A stretch of DNA of 64,000 nt from Terriglobia bacterium. Lineage in GTDB: Bacteria; Acidobacteriota; Terriglobia; Terriglobales; Acidobacteriaceae. Both the position numbers and the translations under genes were made by a program. Where the stretch lies: positions 1-64,000 of the forward strand of contig JAIQEY010000014.1 in the NCBI GenBank assembly GCA_020073565.1, given 5' to 3'. Shown piece after piece: positions 16,712 through 26,127 of this stretch. Under the pieces are notes generated by a model. That model searched no databases. It was given only the letters and a program-made list of their open reading frames with translations, and was not told where the DNA came from. Positions within the stretch are counted from its first letter, which is position 1. The number at the start of each line of letters is the position of its first letter.

Positions 16712-17695
16712 ATGACTGCAAAACGGCAAAAACAAAGTGCCATGGGATTAGCGGTTCTGTTTCTGTTCGCCTGTTATGGTTTCGCACGGGCGCAAAGCAA
16801 AGATACATCCAAGACGCAAATCGTTCTTCTTGGCACGGGCACCCCCGCGCCGGATCCGGAGCATTCCGGACCGTCTACAGCCATCGTCGTCAACGGCACT
16901 CCGTATATCGTCGATTTTGGCACCGGGGTTGTCAGGCAGGCTGCGGCTGCTCGCAAGAAAGGTGTCCGAGGATTGGAACCAGTAAACCTCAGGATCGGCT
17001 TTCTCACCCACCTCCATTCCGATCACACGCTCGGCTTCCCGGACCTGATTCTGACGCCTTGGGTCGTGGGAAGAAAGGAACCACTTGAGGTTTATGGCCC
17101 CCCAGGAACCAGCGACATGGTGGAACATATCCTCAAGGCGTACGAGGCGGACATTAATATCAGGACGGAGGTTAAGAGCAAGACCGCGGACACCGAACAT
17201 TCCAACACGAACGGCTACAAAGTGAACGTGCATGAGATTCTGCCGGGCCTCGTTTACAAGGACCAAAACGTAACGGTGACGGCGTTTGCCGTACATCACG
17301 GCAAGTGGGCTCATGCTTACGGTTACCGGTTCGAGACTCCAGACCGGACTATCGTGATCTCAGGGGACACCAGTCCAGACGCCGCAATTGTGCATAACTG
17401 CGAGGGATGCGACGTGCTGATTCATGAAGTTTACACACAAGCGTCGTTCGACAAGGTCTCTCCGGAGTGGAAACAATACAGACTGGCGTATCACACATCT
17501 TCGAAAGAACTGGCCGAGGTTGCCACCAAGGCAAAGCCCGGGTTGCTGATCCTTTATCATCGAGCGAATCCAGGCTGCGATCAAGCGCGCATCGAAGAAT
17601 GCCGCCAGGCAGGAAGTGAAGAGCAACTGCTAAAAGAGGTTCGTCAAGACTACAGCGGCAAGGTTGTCGCTGGGCATGATCTAGACATTTACTGA
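16712..17695 (+). CDS. Exported MBL-fold metallo-hydrolase (RNase Z-like fold)
   Basis: 327 residues from ATG 16712. The signal peptide is about 1-27 (LAVLFLFACYGFARAQ). After LLGTGTPAPDP, the metal-binding motif is H100-x-H102-x-D104-H105 (THLHSDHTLG). Later metal ligands are in HHGKWAHAYG, SGDTSPD and the C-terminal LYHR. The layout is that of the RNase Z/arylsulfatase branch of the beta-lactamase superfamily, but the export signal argues against a tRNA substrate. Annotation as a periplasmic phosphodiesterase- or sulfatase-like hydrolase is tentative. Confidence 0.8.
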   Translation: MTAKRQKQSAMGLAVLFLFACYGFARAQSKDTSKTQIVLLGTGTPAPDPEHSGPSTAIVVNGTPYIVDFGTGVVRQAAAARKKGVRGLEPVNLRIGFLTHLHSDHTLGFPDLILTPWVVGRKEPLEVYGPPGTSDMVEHILKAYEADINIRTEVKSKTADTEHSNTNGYKVNVHEILPGLVYKDQNVTVTAFAVHHGKWAHAYGYRFETPDRTIVISGDTSPDAAIVHNCEGCDVLIHEVYTQASFDKVSPEWKQYRLAYHTSSKELAEVATKAKPGLLILYHRANPGCDQARIEECRQAGSEEQLLKEVRQDYSGKVVAGHDLDIY

Positions 17696-17920
17696 TGCCA
17701 ATCGGAGGACGGATATTGCTCGGAATAGGACACCCACGCCGCCGCGCCAGCCGACTCGAATTTTACAGTTACTTTACTTGCAGTTTGCGGCTACGCAACG
17801 AGCCGGTCCACCATTGCCGCGACAATATGCAAACGCGCAGGTGTGGTCTCCATCGCACTTTAAGCATCCATCGGGCCGGGCAACAAAATCGATCTCTCTG
17901 GATTTTCAAAGGAGTGTTCT

Positions 17921-19129
17921 ATGTACGATTTTCGCAAGCGTTCGAAAGCGGCAGCCTTGGCCTTAGCAGCCCTCGCGCTGACGTGTGCCGTTCCGGTCGT
18001 GGCGCAGACCTGGAGCTCGCCAGTGTTAGTCGCAAACGGCGGCGGTCAAGCGGTCTCAACCAACGGCACCGGTACTTCTGCGGTTGTCTTTACTCCCCTT
18101 TCCGGAGGCTTGCAGGCTTCGGTCAACACCGGCAGTGGCTGGTCGGCGCCCACGACGTTGACGTCAGTCAGCGCGCCGGCCAACATTGCAGTCGCGCCCA
18201 ACGGTGACGTCCTCGCAGTCTGGAGTTTCCGCACCACCAACACCTACATCCCGGTCGAGGCCCAAGCCCGCTTCTTCTCCGGCGGACACTGGGGCAATAC
18301 GATAACCCTTTCGACCAACGTCTACGGCAACGTCTCCAGCCTTGGTCTGCCCAGCATCGGCTTCGATAGCCACAGTCAGGCCACCGTAATCTGGGAACAG
18401 ATCACCAATCCGAGTCCGATCGCCTGCGCGCTGGAAGCCGAAACCGGCAGCGCAGCCAGCGGTTTGGGCGCAGCGAAAATCATCTCCAGCGCCAGCACAT
18501 GCTATGGATGGACCCAGTTGGCGGTAAGCTCGAGTGGGCAAGCCGTCGCTGTCGAAGGAGCAGCCGGAATTCTCTCGGCGGCGGTGGTCGCCATCGGCCG
18601 CGACTCGACAGGAGCTTGGGGCGCTCCGGTCACCATCGGAGCGTCCGGCGTCTACCGTCAACGCCAGCCACATGTCGGACTCGGCAATGAAGGCACTGCG
18701 GTCGTGGTTTGGCTCATCAACGGCGGAGTCCGGTATTCCGTAAGATCCGGCGGCACCTGGAGCGCTGCAGCAGCCTTGCCGGGCGTTGCCGGGACGGCCG
18801 GTGGCGCTTCCGGAGTAGCGGTCGATGGAAGCGGAAACGCGGTAGCCACGTTCCAGCAGGTTGCAATCAGCCCGGGAACCTACGCCACCTATCGGCCCGT
18901 GGGCGGGTCCTGGCAGACCAAGGTCCAACTGAACTCCAGCACCCAGATCGTTGCCACGCCCGCTGGAACATTTGTGGCCGGGGGACTAACGGTGTCGACT
19001 CGGCTCGCAGGAACGTCAAACTGGAACCAGCACACATTCTCTGACGTGGCTCGGGTGAATGCTGCGCCCGGTCTGGCGATCGCTCTGGTAGGCCCGCAAG
19101 TCAGCGTTTCAACCGCGGCCGTTCCGTAG
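17921..19129 (+). CDS. Exported beta-rich protein, unknown function
   Basis: 402 residues; ATG 17921 with GGAG upstream. A clear signal peptide (about 1-29, ALALTCAVPVVAQ) precedes a Ser/Thr/Gly/Ala-rich chain in which patterns like 'WSSPVLVA', 'WSAPTTL', 'WGAPVTIG' and 'VAVDGSGNAVATF' recur every 45-60 residues, as in secreted propeller repeats. No catalytic motif is seen. It is probably an extracellular or outer-surface protein. A strong terminator follows. Confidence 0.6.
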   Translation: MYDFRKRSKAAALALAALALTCAVPVVAQTWSSPVLVANGGGQAVSTNGTGTSAVVFTPLSGGLQASVNTGSGWSAPTTLTSVSAPANIAVAPNGDVLAVWSFRTTNTYIPVEAQARFFSGGHWGNTITLSTNVYGNVSSLGLPSIGFDSHSQATVIWEQITNPSPIACALEAETGSAASGLGAAKIISSASTCYGWTQLAVSSSGQAVAVEGAAGILSAAVVAIGRDSTGAWGAPVTIGASGVYRQRQPHVGLGNEGTAVVVWLINGGVRYSVRSGGTWSAAAALPGVAGTAGGASGVAVDGSGNAVATFQQVAISPGTYATYRPVGGSWQTKVQLNSSTQIVATPAGTFVAGGLTVSTRLAGTSNWNQHTFSDVARVNAAPGLAIALVGPQVSVSTAAVP

Positions 19130-19155
19130 CTGTATTGCCGCAGAACAACGGATCA

Positions 19156-19197
19156 GGCGAGCCGTGCGCCAGCGTGCGGCTCGCCGAGTCTTTTTTT
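19156..19197 (+). terminator. Rho-independent terminator
   Basis: GGCGAGCCG (19156-19164) pairs perfectly with CGGCTCGCC (19177-19185), and GAGTC plus a run of seven T follows. It ends the transcript of the exported protein at 17921. Confidence 0.8.
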
Positions 19198-19220
19198 GGA
19201 CCTTTGGCCAACCCCCTGAT

Positions 19221-19255
19221 CCTCAGTGTCCTCTGTGTCCTCTGTAATTCAAGGG
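19221..19255. repeat. Dispersed repeat family B (GTGTCCTCTGTGTCCTCTGT)
   Basis: Tandem copies of a CTCTGTGTC unit lie just downstream of the terminator, beyond the amidohydrolase 3' end. The same unit, in the other orientation (CACAGAGG), occurs at 44066-44099, and a relative lies inside metH at 34653-34691. Confidence 0.7.
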
Positions 19256-19294
19256 TTTTTTTGGGGCAGACTCGGATCTCTGCGGTTCAACCAC

Positions 19295-20593
19295 TCACTG
19301 CGAACAAGCCGCTGCCGCTGCCGACTTATAAACCTTCCCATCCTTCATCACGAATTCAACCCGCTCCAGCAAACTGATGTCTTTCAAAGGATCTCCGCTG
19401 ACGGCGATCAGGTCCGCATACTTCCCCACCTTGATCGATCCGATTTCCTTCGAATGCCCCAAAAGATCTGCCGCATTGGATGTGGCCGCCTGGATCGCCT
19501 GCATCGGGGTCATTCCGTACTTCACCATGAAAGCGAATTGTTTCCCGCTGGTTCCGTAAGGACACACGCCCGCGTCGGTTCCAAACGCCATCTTGACGCC
19601 CGCCTTCACCGCTTTGCCGAAGTTCTCCCGCTGGATTCGCCCCAGGTCCGCATCGTGCTGCAGAAAATCGGCCGGCGTCTGACCCGTCTTCGCTCCCGCC
19701 TGAATGCATTCCTCATCGTAAATATCCATATCGAGATATGTTCCATGCTGCTTGGCCAGGGCAATGATGTCGTCGTCGAGCATTTCCGCATGTTCGATCG
19801 AAGCCGCTCCCGCCAGGATCGCATTCTTGATCCCCTGCGCCGCATGCGCGTGCACCGCGACGCGCAACCCGAAGTGGCTAGCTTCGTCTACGCCCGCCTG
19901 CAACTCTTCGGGAGTGAATTCGAGCGAGGCCGGATTGCTGCCGTGCGTCAGCACCGCCCCGGTCGAGAGCATCTTGATCAAATCCGCGCCATCGTGAGCG
20001 AGCCGCCGCACCTTCTGCCGCACTTCCCAGGGAGAATTCGCTTCGCCGTAATGCAAGTCCCAAGGCAACTGGATGTCCGGCGCCTGACCCGTCATCGCGC
20101 CCGCCCCGCCGGTAATCGTGATGTAAGCTCCCGCCACAAACATGCGCGGTCCGACCACATCTCCGCGAGCAATGGCGTCGCGCAGCGCGATATCATTCAG
20201 CGCCCGGTATGTACCTACATCGCGCACGGTCGTGAATCCTGAAAGCAGCATCGCCCGCGCATTCGGCACCGATTCCAGCGCAATCTGCGATGCCGTTTTC
20301 TTCAGAACATTGAACGGCTCGCCATCGCTCTGCCCATCCGCTACGTGGGTGTGACAGTCGATCAACCCCGGCAGCACAGTCATTTTCGAAAGATCAATGA
20401 CCTTGGCGTCCGCAGGCAGCGCAAGTGCACTTCCGACCGCCTGAATCTTGCCCCCGACAATCAGGATCTGCTGATTGACAAGCGTCGTCCCCGAATCAGG
20501 ATCGATCAGGTGTCCGGTGCGAACTACCGTTACCTGCGCGAACCCAGCCACGCTGAGCGTCAGTGTGAGAGGTACCAGCGTCCACTTTCTCAC
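19295..20593 (-). CDS. Exported amidohydrolase (imidazolonepropionase-like)
   Basis: 432 residues from GTG 20593 (VRKWTLVPLTLTLSVAGFAQ, a signal peptide). The open frame extends another 49 codons, but that stretch translates repeat family A and is not credible protein. The metal site HxH is in LIDCHTHV, with later motifs VHAHAAQGI, SIEHAEML and GTDAGVCPYG. Composite TIM-barrel amidohydrolases of this type hydrolyse dipeptides or cyclic amides (prolidase-like or imidazolonepropionase-like), often in the periplasm. Its link to the upstream Rieske gene on the same strand is weak, because a repeat separates them. Confidence 0.85.
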   Translation of the reverse strand: MRKWTLVPLTLTLSVAGFAQVTVVRTGHLIDPDSGTTLVNQQILIVGGKIQAVGSALALPADAKVIDLSKMTVLPGLIDCHTHVADGQSDGEPFNVLKKTASQIALESVPNARAMLLSGFTTVRDVGTYRALNDIALRDAIARGDVVGPRMFVAGAYITITGGAGAMTGQAPDIQLPWDLHYGEANSPWEVRQKVRRLAHDGADLIKMLSTGAVLTHGSNPASLEFTPEELQAGVDEASHFGLRVAVHAHAAQGIKNAILAGAASIEHAEMLDDDIIALAKQHGTYLDMDIYDEECIQAGAKTGQTPADFLQHDADLGRIQRENFGKAVKAGVKMAFGTDAGVCPYGTSGKQFAFMVKYGMTPMQAIQAATSNAADLLGHSKEIGSIKVGKYADLIAVSGDPLKDISLLERVEFVMKDGKVYKSAAAAACSQ

Positions 20594-20672
20594 GAAGCCC
20601 TCGATTTGCCCGAATATGTGTGAATGGAAGCGGTGGTTCACAGGTGTTAGGAATTCGCCGGAGGAAACGCAA

Positions 20673-20699
20673 GGTCCCTCGACTTCGCTCGGGATGACA
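20673..20699. repeat. Repeat family A, single copy
   Basis: The 27-base segment begins GGTCCCTCGACTTCGCTCGG and matches the right arm of the inverted repeat at 3971-3996, with one extra base and a few differences. It lies between the Rieske gene and the amidohydrolase. Confidence 0.8.
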
Positions 20700-20715
20700 G
20701 CAATATTCTGAAATT

Positions 20716-21837
20716 TCAATCTGCCGCCGACGCCGCACACACTCCACTCTTCAAATTCGCCGCCAGCAGCCGATGAAACAATTGCTCCCCTGCTTCCCGC
20801 CGCACCGACAAACGTCCTGCCCCGTAGGCGCGCGACTTCAGCCCGCGCTGCACAGCTTCGCAGATGCCAAGATCTTCGTCCTGCACACGATTTCCCACTG
20901 CCACACTCTGCTCGTTATACTCGCGTCGCGCATCGCTGATGTCACCAAAGTAAAAATCAAAATTCACCCGGCAGTGATCCACATCGATCGGAACGACCAG
21001 ATTCGTATCCATGTACCCTTCATAGCAATTGAACATGAAATTCGGATGCAGCCAGAAATACCATGCCCGATCGCCCTGCCGAGTTGCGCCCGTAGCTGCA
21101 TCGTCATTGGAACTCACCATCGGGCTCGACTGCAGGCAGTACCGGTCTTCGTTCTCAATCGTGTATTGCTTGTAATCGAGCACCGAGCTCAAGCCTTTGT
21201 GAAGATGCGGCACGTGATAACCACCGTCCAGGTAGTTATCGACAAACACCTTCCAGTTACAGTGAATGTCATAGGTCTTGCTGGTGAAATATTTGAGCTT
21301 CGTCAGCTCCAGCGGAGCCGCCCGCTTCACCAGTCCGCCCAGAAATTCCGCAAGCGAAACCGCCTGCGGATCCAGGTTCACAAAGACAAACTTCTCCCAC
21401 GTATCCACCTTTACGGGAACGAGCCCGTTGTCTTTGCGCTCGAAACCCAGCACGCCGTCGAACTCCGGCATGCCCTTGAGCGAGCCGTCGAGCCCATAAT
21501 TCCACCCGTGGTAGGGACAGTGCAGAATGGAAGCCTGCCCGCAAGGCTCGGTCACCACCGCCGCTGCATGATGACGGCACACGTTGTAGAACGCGCGCAG
21601 CGCACCATCATTTCCACGCACTGCCACCAGCGGCTCGCCTGCGACCGTTGCAGTCACGAACTGCCCCGGCTTTTCCACCTGGTCGACTCGGCCGATCACC
21701 TGCCAGGTCTTGCTGAATACGGTCTGCCGCTCCAACTCCGCAATGCGCGGGTCCACATACCACGGCGCTGGAATCGTGTAAGCCTGGTTCAGCGGAGCTT
21801 TGTCGTCATAGCACGCCAGAATCTCTTGAACACCCAT
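20716..21837 (-). CDS. Rieske non-haem iron oxygenase, large subunit (betaine/quaternary amine type)
   Basis: 373 residues. The Rieske centre is C-x-H-x17-C-x2-H (CRH ... CPYH). The catalytic iron site lies in DNYLDGGYHVPHLHKGL, with the two histidines of the 2-His-1-carboxylate triad. Length and the flanking N-terminal 'YDD..PLNQAYTIPAPWYVD' resemble choline monooxygenase, glycine betaine demethylase (GbcA) and stachydrine demethylase. It needs a reductase (GbcB-like), which is not in the window. It starts 12 bases after the TetR gene and faces two FAD oxidoreductases and a BHMT-like gene, supporting N-demethylation of a betaine. Confidence 0.88.
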   Translation of the reverse strand: MGVQEILACYDDKAPLNQAYTIPAPWYVDPRIAELERQTVFSKTWQVIGRVDQVEKPGQFVTATVAGEPLVAVRGNDGALRAFYNVCRHHAAAVVTEPCGQASILHCPYHGWNYGLDGSLKGMPEFDGVLGFERKDNGLVPVKVDTWEKFVFVNLDPQAVSLAEFLGGLVKRAAPLELTKLKYFTSKTYDIHCNWKVFVDNYLDGGYHVPHLHKGLSSVLDYKQYTIENEDRYCLQSSPMVSSNDDAATGATRQGDRAWYFWLHPNFMFNCYEGYMDTNLVVPIDVDHCRVNFDFYFGDISDARREYNEQSVAVGNRVQDEDLGICEAVQRGLKSRAYGAGRLSVRREAGEQLFHRLLAANLKSGVCAASAAD

Positions 21838-21849
21838 CCACCGTCATCC

Positions 21850-22566
21850 TCATTTTCCTGGGATTTGAACCTTTTCCGACCCGATCGCCCGCCGCAGCAG
21901 TTCCACGAATTGCTCGATGCGTGCTTCTTTCTTCTCTGGAATCGGCCCCTGCTTGCGGAATAAACCAGGGTCCAGTTCCTCCGTCAGCAGCGCATCCTGA
22001 AAGCGGTCCATCGTCCACTCCAGAATCGACCCGATCATGTCAGCATCCAGATCGGAACGCAGTTCCCCGCGGCTCACACCGTAGCGCACGAAATCATGCC
22101 ACCCGTAAGGATCTTCCGCCACTAGAAACCGGTTGATCTCGCGCCGCAACGAAAGGTCCGTGCCGTAATTTCCCACCAGGTAAATCCGGTAGGAAGCCCA
22201 GTTGTCCCGCACCATGTTCTCGGTGCGGCCCAGCCAGAACCGCAGCACGTCAAAAAATCCCCGCTCCCGCCACTCCGCCGGAGCTTCCATGTACTTCGGA
22301 AACGACCGCACCGCCTTCTTGTACGCCTCAAAAAACAGTCCATCCTTACTCTTGAAATGTTGGAAGACCGAACCCTTGGCAATATCGAGTTCGGCCGCAA
22401 TATCCTCCACGCGCGCCACGCTATATCCGTGTTCGGCAAAGTGGCGGATGGCAGTGTCCACAATTCGGGCCCGTTTAGCTTCTGACCGCGGACGTGGCTT
22501 CGCGTCCACTCGCAACTGGGCGGGCTTAGCTAGGCTTTTCGCGATTCCATCCATGATTGACTCCAA
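21850..22566 (-). CDS. TetR-family transcriptional regulator
   Basis: 238 residues; ATG 22566, or 22554. The N-terminal helix-turn-helix (about 28-78) reads ARIVDTAIRHFAEHGY ... IAAELDIAKGSVFQHFKSKDGLF, the standard TetR pattern. The C-terminal ligand domain is helical and unrecognised. The gene lies at the divergent boundary of the quaternary-amine cluster, 112 bases from the oppositely oriented FAD oxidoreductase, and is immediately upstream of the Rieske gene. Autoregulation and control of both divergent units is the natural inference. Confidence 0.88.
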   Translation of the reverse strand: MESIMDGIAKSLAKPAQLRVDAKPRPRSEAKRARIVDTAIRHFAEHGYSVARVEDIAAELDIAKGSVFQHFKSKDGLFFEAYKKAVRSFPKYMEAPAEWRERGFFDVLRFWLGRTENMVRDNWASYRIYLVGNYGTDLSLRREINRFLVAEDPYGWHDFVRYGVSRGELRSDLDADMIGSILEWTMDRFQDALLTEELDPGLFRKQGPIPEKKEARIEQFVELLRRAIGSEKVQIPGK

Positions 22567-22678
22567 GTCAACGCAAGATACAGTAATTCATAGCAACTTT
22601 TCAATGGCATTTTCAAAGAACTTCCGCTAACTTCGTTCACCGGCGTTCCGGGTCGTTTTTGACCCTGGGTCAACGAGG

Positions 22679-24307
22679 ATGGCGAACGTCTCCAGGCAGC
22701 TTTACGACACTATTATTATCGGCGCCGGCCACAACGGATTGACCGCTGCAGCCTATTTAGCGCGCGCCGGTAACTCCACTCTCGTCCTCGAGCGCCGGGA
22801 TATGGTGGGCGGGTGCTGCGTCACCGAACAAATCTCCCCTGGCTGCCGCGCCTCGACCACTTCCTACATCGCCAGCATGCTCCGCCCGGAGGTCATCCAC
22901 GATCTCAGGCTCGCCGAGCATGGGATGCGTATGGTTCCCTGCGATCCCGCCCTCCAGGTTCCCTTTCCGGATGGACAACTCGTCTCCTGGTGGTCAAACC
23001 GCGATCACGTGGTCGCCGAACTGCGAAAGATTTCGCCCAAAGACGCCGACACCTTCGTGCGCGTCGACGATCAGCTCAAGAAATTAGCCCGCTACTTGCA
23101 ACCGTTTTTTCTTGAGCCTCCGCCGGAGCCCGGCACCCAATCCTTCGACAGCTGGGCGGATCTGTTTCGTGTCGGCAAGCGATTCCGCGGCATCTCGACG
23201 ACTGAAATCTCGCAGCTAGTCTCGTTCCTGACAGGAAGCCTGGGTGAGTTCCTCGATCGTAACTACGAATCTGAAAAGGTGAAGACACTTTTCCTCGCCA
23301 ACAACGTCTACGGCAAGCACGGAGGCCCGTACCAACCAGGCACCGCGCTCGGCCTGCTCTTTCATCTGCTCAGCGGCGGGGAGCAAGAGCTGCAAGGCTT
23401 CTACGGGCACGTCATGGGCGGAATGGGCGCCATCACCAACGCCATGGCAAAGGCGGCGCGAGCATTTGGCGCGGAAATCCGCACGAGCGCTCCTGTCAAA
23501 CAGATTGACACGCACGAAGGACGCGTGCGTGCGGTCATCCTCGAAGACGGCACGGAAATCCGCGCCCGGGTCGTACTCTCCAACGCCGATCCCAAGCGCA
23601 CCTTCCTCGGCATGGTCCCCGAGCGCGACCTGCCCGCCGACTTCATCCATGCCGTGCGCGGGATCAAAATGGACGGCCCCTGCGCCAAGGTCAACATGGT
23701 GCTGTCGGAGGAACCGCGCTTCACCGGCACGCCCGCAAGCTACGATCCGCAACAGCGCTCGCTCTTTACGCTCGTCCCGTCCCTCGAATTTGCCGAGCGC
23801 TGCTACGACGTCGCCAAATTCGGAGAGATTCCCGAGCAGCTCTGGGTTGACTGCGTGGTTGCTTCCAACGCAGATCCATCGCTGGCTCCGGCGGGCAAAC
23901 ACATCATGACGTGCTTTGTGCAGTACGTCCCCTACAAACTGCGCCATGGCACCTGGGACGAGAATCGCGAGCCACTCGGTGATCGCGTGGTAAAGAAAAT
24001 TGCCGAGTACGCACCGAATGTGCCGAATGCCATCCTCGCCCGTCAGGTTCTTACGCCCCTCGACCTCGAACGCACCTACGGATTGACCGAAGGCAACATC
24101 TTCCACGGCGACCTCAATCTCGAGCAGCTCTTCTTCAACCGCCCGGTAGCAGGATGGTCGCAGTACCGCACGCCGATCGCCGGCCTGTATCTTTGTGGAG
24201 CCGGAGCCCACCCCGGCGGCGGTGTGACAGGAGCCCCAGGCCACAACGCTGCGCATCAGGTCCTCCGCGATCTAAAGAAAGGAAAGTTCAAGGAGGCGGT
24301 GGCGTGA
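22679..24307 (+). CDS. FAD-dependent oxidoreductase, phytoene-desaturase/PYROXD2-like
   Basis: 542 residues. The dinucleotide-binding motif is IIIGAGHNGLTAAAYLARAG, followed by LERRDMVGGCCVTE. The C-terminal FAD motif is LYLCGAGAHPGGGVTGAPGH. Length and motifs match the NAD(P)/FAD-dependent family that includes phytoene desaturases and mitochondrial PYROXD2. No carotenoid genes are adjacent; it lies in the betaine-like catabolic cluster and overlaps the next FAD enzyme by four bases (GTGA). A role in amine or intermediate oxidation is inferred. Confidence 0.82.
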   Translation: MANVSRQLYDTIIIGAGHNGLTAAAYLARAGNSTLVLERRDMVGGCCVTEQISPGCRASTTSYIASMLRPEVIHDLRLAEHGMRMVPCDPALQVPFPDGQLVSWWSNRDHVVAELRKISPKDADTFVRVDDQLKKLARYLQPFFLEPPPEPGTQSFDSWADLFRVGKRFRGISTTEISQLVSFLTGSLGEFLDRNYESEKVKTLFLANNVYGKHGGPYQPGTALGLLFHLLSGGEQELQGFYGHVMGGMGAITNAMAKAARAFGAEIRTSAPVKQIDTHEGRVRAVILEDGTEIRARVVLSNADPKRTFLGMVPERDLPADFIHAVRGIKMDGPCAKVNMVLSEEPRFTGTPASYDPQQRSLFTLVPSLEFAERCYDVAKFGEIPEQLWVDCVVASNADPSLAPAGKHIMTCFVQYVPYKLRHGTWDENREPLGDRVVKKIAEYAPNVPNAILARQVLTPLDLERTYGLTEGNIFHGDLNLEQLFFNRPVAGWSQYRTPIAGLYLCGAGAHPGGGVTGAPGHNAAHQVLRDLKKGKFKEAVA

Positions 24308-25497
24308 GCGGCGGATCAAGCAAGAACGGCGCGCCCAAAACTGCCGATGTCATCATCCTCGGCGCGGGCGTCATGGGAGCCTCGATTGCCTTCCATCTCG
24401 CGCGCCGCAAAGCGGGCCGTGTCGTCGTACTAGACAAGGATCACGCCGGAAGCGGCAGCAGCGGTCGGTCGTCCGCTTTCATCCGCATGCACTACAGTTT
24501 CCCCTCCGAGGTTCAACTCGCGCTCATCAGCCTGAAGATCTTTCAACATTGGCGCGACATCGTCGGAGAGGGCGGCGAATTTCGCAAGACCGGATTCGTC
24601 CGCATCGTTCACCCCGGAGAAACCGAGACTCTGAAGAAAAACGTGGCCATGCAGCTGTCGCTCGGAGCGCAAGTCGAATTGATCGATCGCCACCAACTGA
24701 AAGAACTGGAACCCGACTGGCAAGTCGACGACGTCGAACTGGCCGCCTACGAGCCCGACTCCGGCTATGGAGATGGGAATGTGGTCGCCAATGATTTTCT
24801 GAGCCGGGCGCGAGAACTCGGCGCAACCTATCTATCGAAGACTCGAGCAAGTGACTTTCTCGTCGAAGCTGGACGTATTAAAGGCGTTCAAACCGATCAA
24901 TGCGAGATCCACGCGCCCATAGTCATCGCCGCCACCGGCCCTTGGACGCGGCCGCTCTTCCAGCACACTGGATACGACCCGCCCATCGAAACTGAATACC
25001 ACCAGGTCGCCATCTTGAAGAACGCTCCGACGATGAAGCCAGCAGGCGCGGCCTGCATCGACTCGGTCACCGCCACCTATTTCCGTTCCGACGGCAGCGA
25101 CAAATTCCTGGTAGGAGATTTCTACGGCAAGCGCCCCGTTGATCCGGACAACTTTCCGCAGCGCGCCTCCGACACGGAGCTTGAAGAAATCATCGAGCGC
25201 GCCGCTCGCCGGGTCCCGAAACTGGAAAATGCCGAAGTCATGCGAGGCGTTACCGGGGTCTACGACGTAACTCCGGATTCGCGGGCGCTGCTCGGCCCCG
25301 TGCCCGGTGTCGACGGCTTGCACATCTGCGCCGGCTTCTCCGGCATGGGCTTTAAGATTTCGCCCGCCATCGGTCTGGTAATGTCGGAATTAATCCTGGA
25401 TGGTATAGCGACTACCGTAGACTTAACCCCGTTCCGCCCCACCCGCTTCGCCGAAGGCAAGCCCATCAAGGCGGAATTCGAGTACAAAGATGATTAG
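24304..25497 (+). CDS. DAO-family FAD oxidoreductase (sarcosine/dimethylglycine oxidase-like)
   Basis: 397 residues from GTG 24304, which overlaps the stop of the preceding gene; the longer open frame would run back through that gene. ADP-binding motif VIILGAGVMGASIAFHLARR, then GSGSSGRSSAFIR, where the flavin usually attaches, and the C-terminal ICAGFSGMGFKISPAIG typical of the D-amino-acid oxidase/sarcosine oxidase beta-subunit fold. It is the likely enzyme for oxidative N-demethylation of a secondary or tertiary amine such as dimethylglycine or sarcosine. Its TAG stop directly abuts repeat family C. Confidence 0.85.
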   Translation: MSGGSSKNGAPKTADVIILGAGVMGASIAFHLARRKAGRVVVLDKDHAGSGSSGRSSAFIRMHYSFPSEVQLALISLKIFQHWRDIVGEGGEFRKTGFVRIVHPGETETLKKNVAMQLSLGAQVELIDRHQLKELEPDWQVDDVELAAYEPDSGYGDGNVVANDFLSRARELGATYLSKTRASDFLVEAGRIKGVQTDQCEIHAPIVIAATGPWTRPLFQHTGYDPPIETEYHQVAILKNAPTMKPAGAACIDSVTATYFRSDGSDKFLVGDFYGKRPVDPDNFPQRASDTELEEIIERAARRVPKLENAEVMRGVTGVYDVTPDSRALLGPVPGVDGLHICAGFSGMGFKISPAIGLVMSELILDGIATTVDLTPFRPTRFAEGKPIKAEFEYKDD

Positions 25498-25522
25498 GTA
25501 GCGCCGGCGTCTCGCCGGCAAC
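25498..25522. repeat. Dispersed palindromic repeat family C
   Basis: It begins GTAGCGCCGGCGTCTCGCCG and contains the inverted GCCGGCG...CGCCGGC core. It starts at the base after the stop codon. The same 25-base element in the opposite orientation is at 51982-52006, where it overlaps another stop codon. Confidence 0.8.
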
Positions 25523-25581
25523 GACCGTCGAACGAACCACGATCGTTCGCCGTCGGCATTATTGCGGAAGGAGATCCGATC

Positions 25582-26091
25582 ATGCCCGAAACGCCGCAGC
25601 AGTACACCCAGCGCATGCTGGCCAATGCCCAGGGACAAGACCCAATCAAAGTCCAATCCGCCACTCCGAAGAAACTGGAACGCCTGGTCAAGGGTGTTGC
25701 GACCGCGAAGCTCCGCAAGCGCCCTGCGCCCGGCAAATGGTCCGTCGCCGAGATCCTAGCCCACCTCGCCGACGTAGAAATCGTAGTCGGCTGGCGCATG
25801 CGATCCATACTCGGCTCTCCCGGAATCGCCATTCAGGCCTTCGACCAAGACGCATGGGTCACCGCCGGACATTACGAGAAACGTGATCCTCGCAAGGCTT
25901 TGGCGCAACAGCGAGTGGCGCGCGAGGCAAATCTCGATCTGCTGAAGTCGCTCACCCCCGATCAGTGGAAGCACTTTGGCATGCATTCCGAGCGCGGCCA
26001 GGAAAGTATCGAGCACATTGTCCGCATGATCACCGGTCACGACCTCAACCACATGCAGCAAATCGAAAGCATCCTGAAGCCGAACAAATGA
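25582..26091 (+). CDS. DinB-family protein
   Basis: 169 residues; ATG 25582 preceded by AAGGAG. The four-helix DinB/YfiT fold is indicated by 'KRPAPGKWSVAEILAHLADVE' (first metal histidine), W/R-rich helix 2, and the C-terminal HIVRMITGHDLNHMQQIE with two further histidines. DinB-like enzymes are metal-dependent and often act as thiol S-transferases (bacillithiol, mycothiol) or are uncharacterised. Here it lies inside the methyl/amine cluster, between a DAO enzyme and the BHMT-like gene; function unknown. Confidence 0.82.
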   Translation: MPETPQQYTQRMLANAQGQDPIKVQSATPKKLERLVKGVATAKLRKRPAPGKWSVAEILAHLADVEIVVGWRMRSILGSPGIAIQAFDQDAWVTAGHYEKRDPRKALAQQRVAREANLDLLKSLTPDQWKHFGMHSERGQESIEHIVRMITGHDLNHMQQIESILKPNK

Positions 26092-26127
26092 CGCAGCCGA
26101 TAAGAAGAGCGTCGGAGGCGCGACTGA

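Noticed and set aside
17695..18207. 170-codon plus-strand frame after the MBL gene
   Set aside because: It runs into the signal-peptide gene at 17921 in another frame, which has the ribosome binding site; the translation is Arg-rich shadow sequence.
20594..20740. N-terminal extension of the amidohydrolase at 19295
   Set aside because: The added 49 codons translate repeat family A and spacer; the signal peptide begins at GTG 20593.
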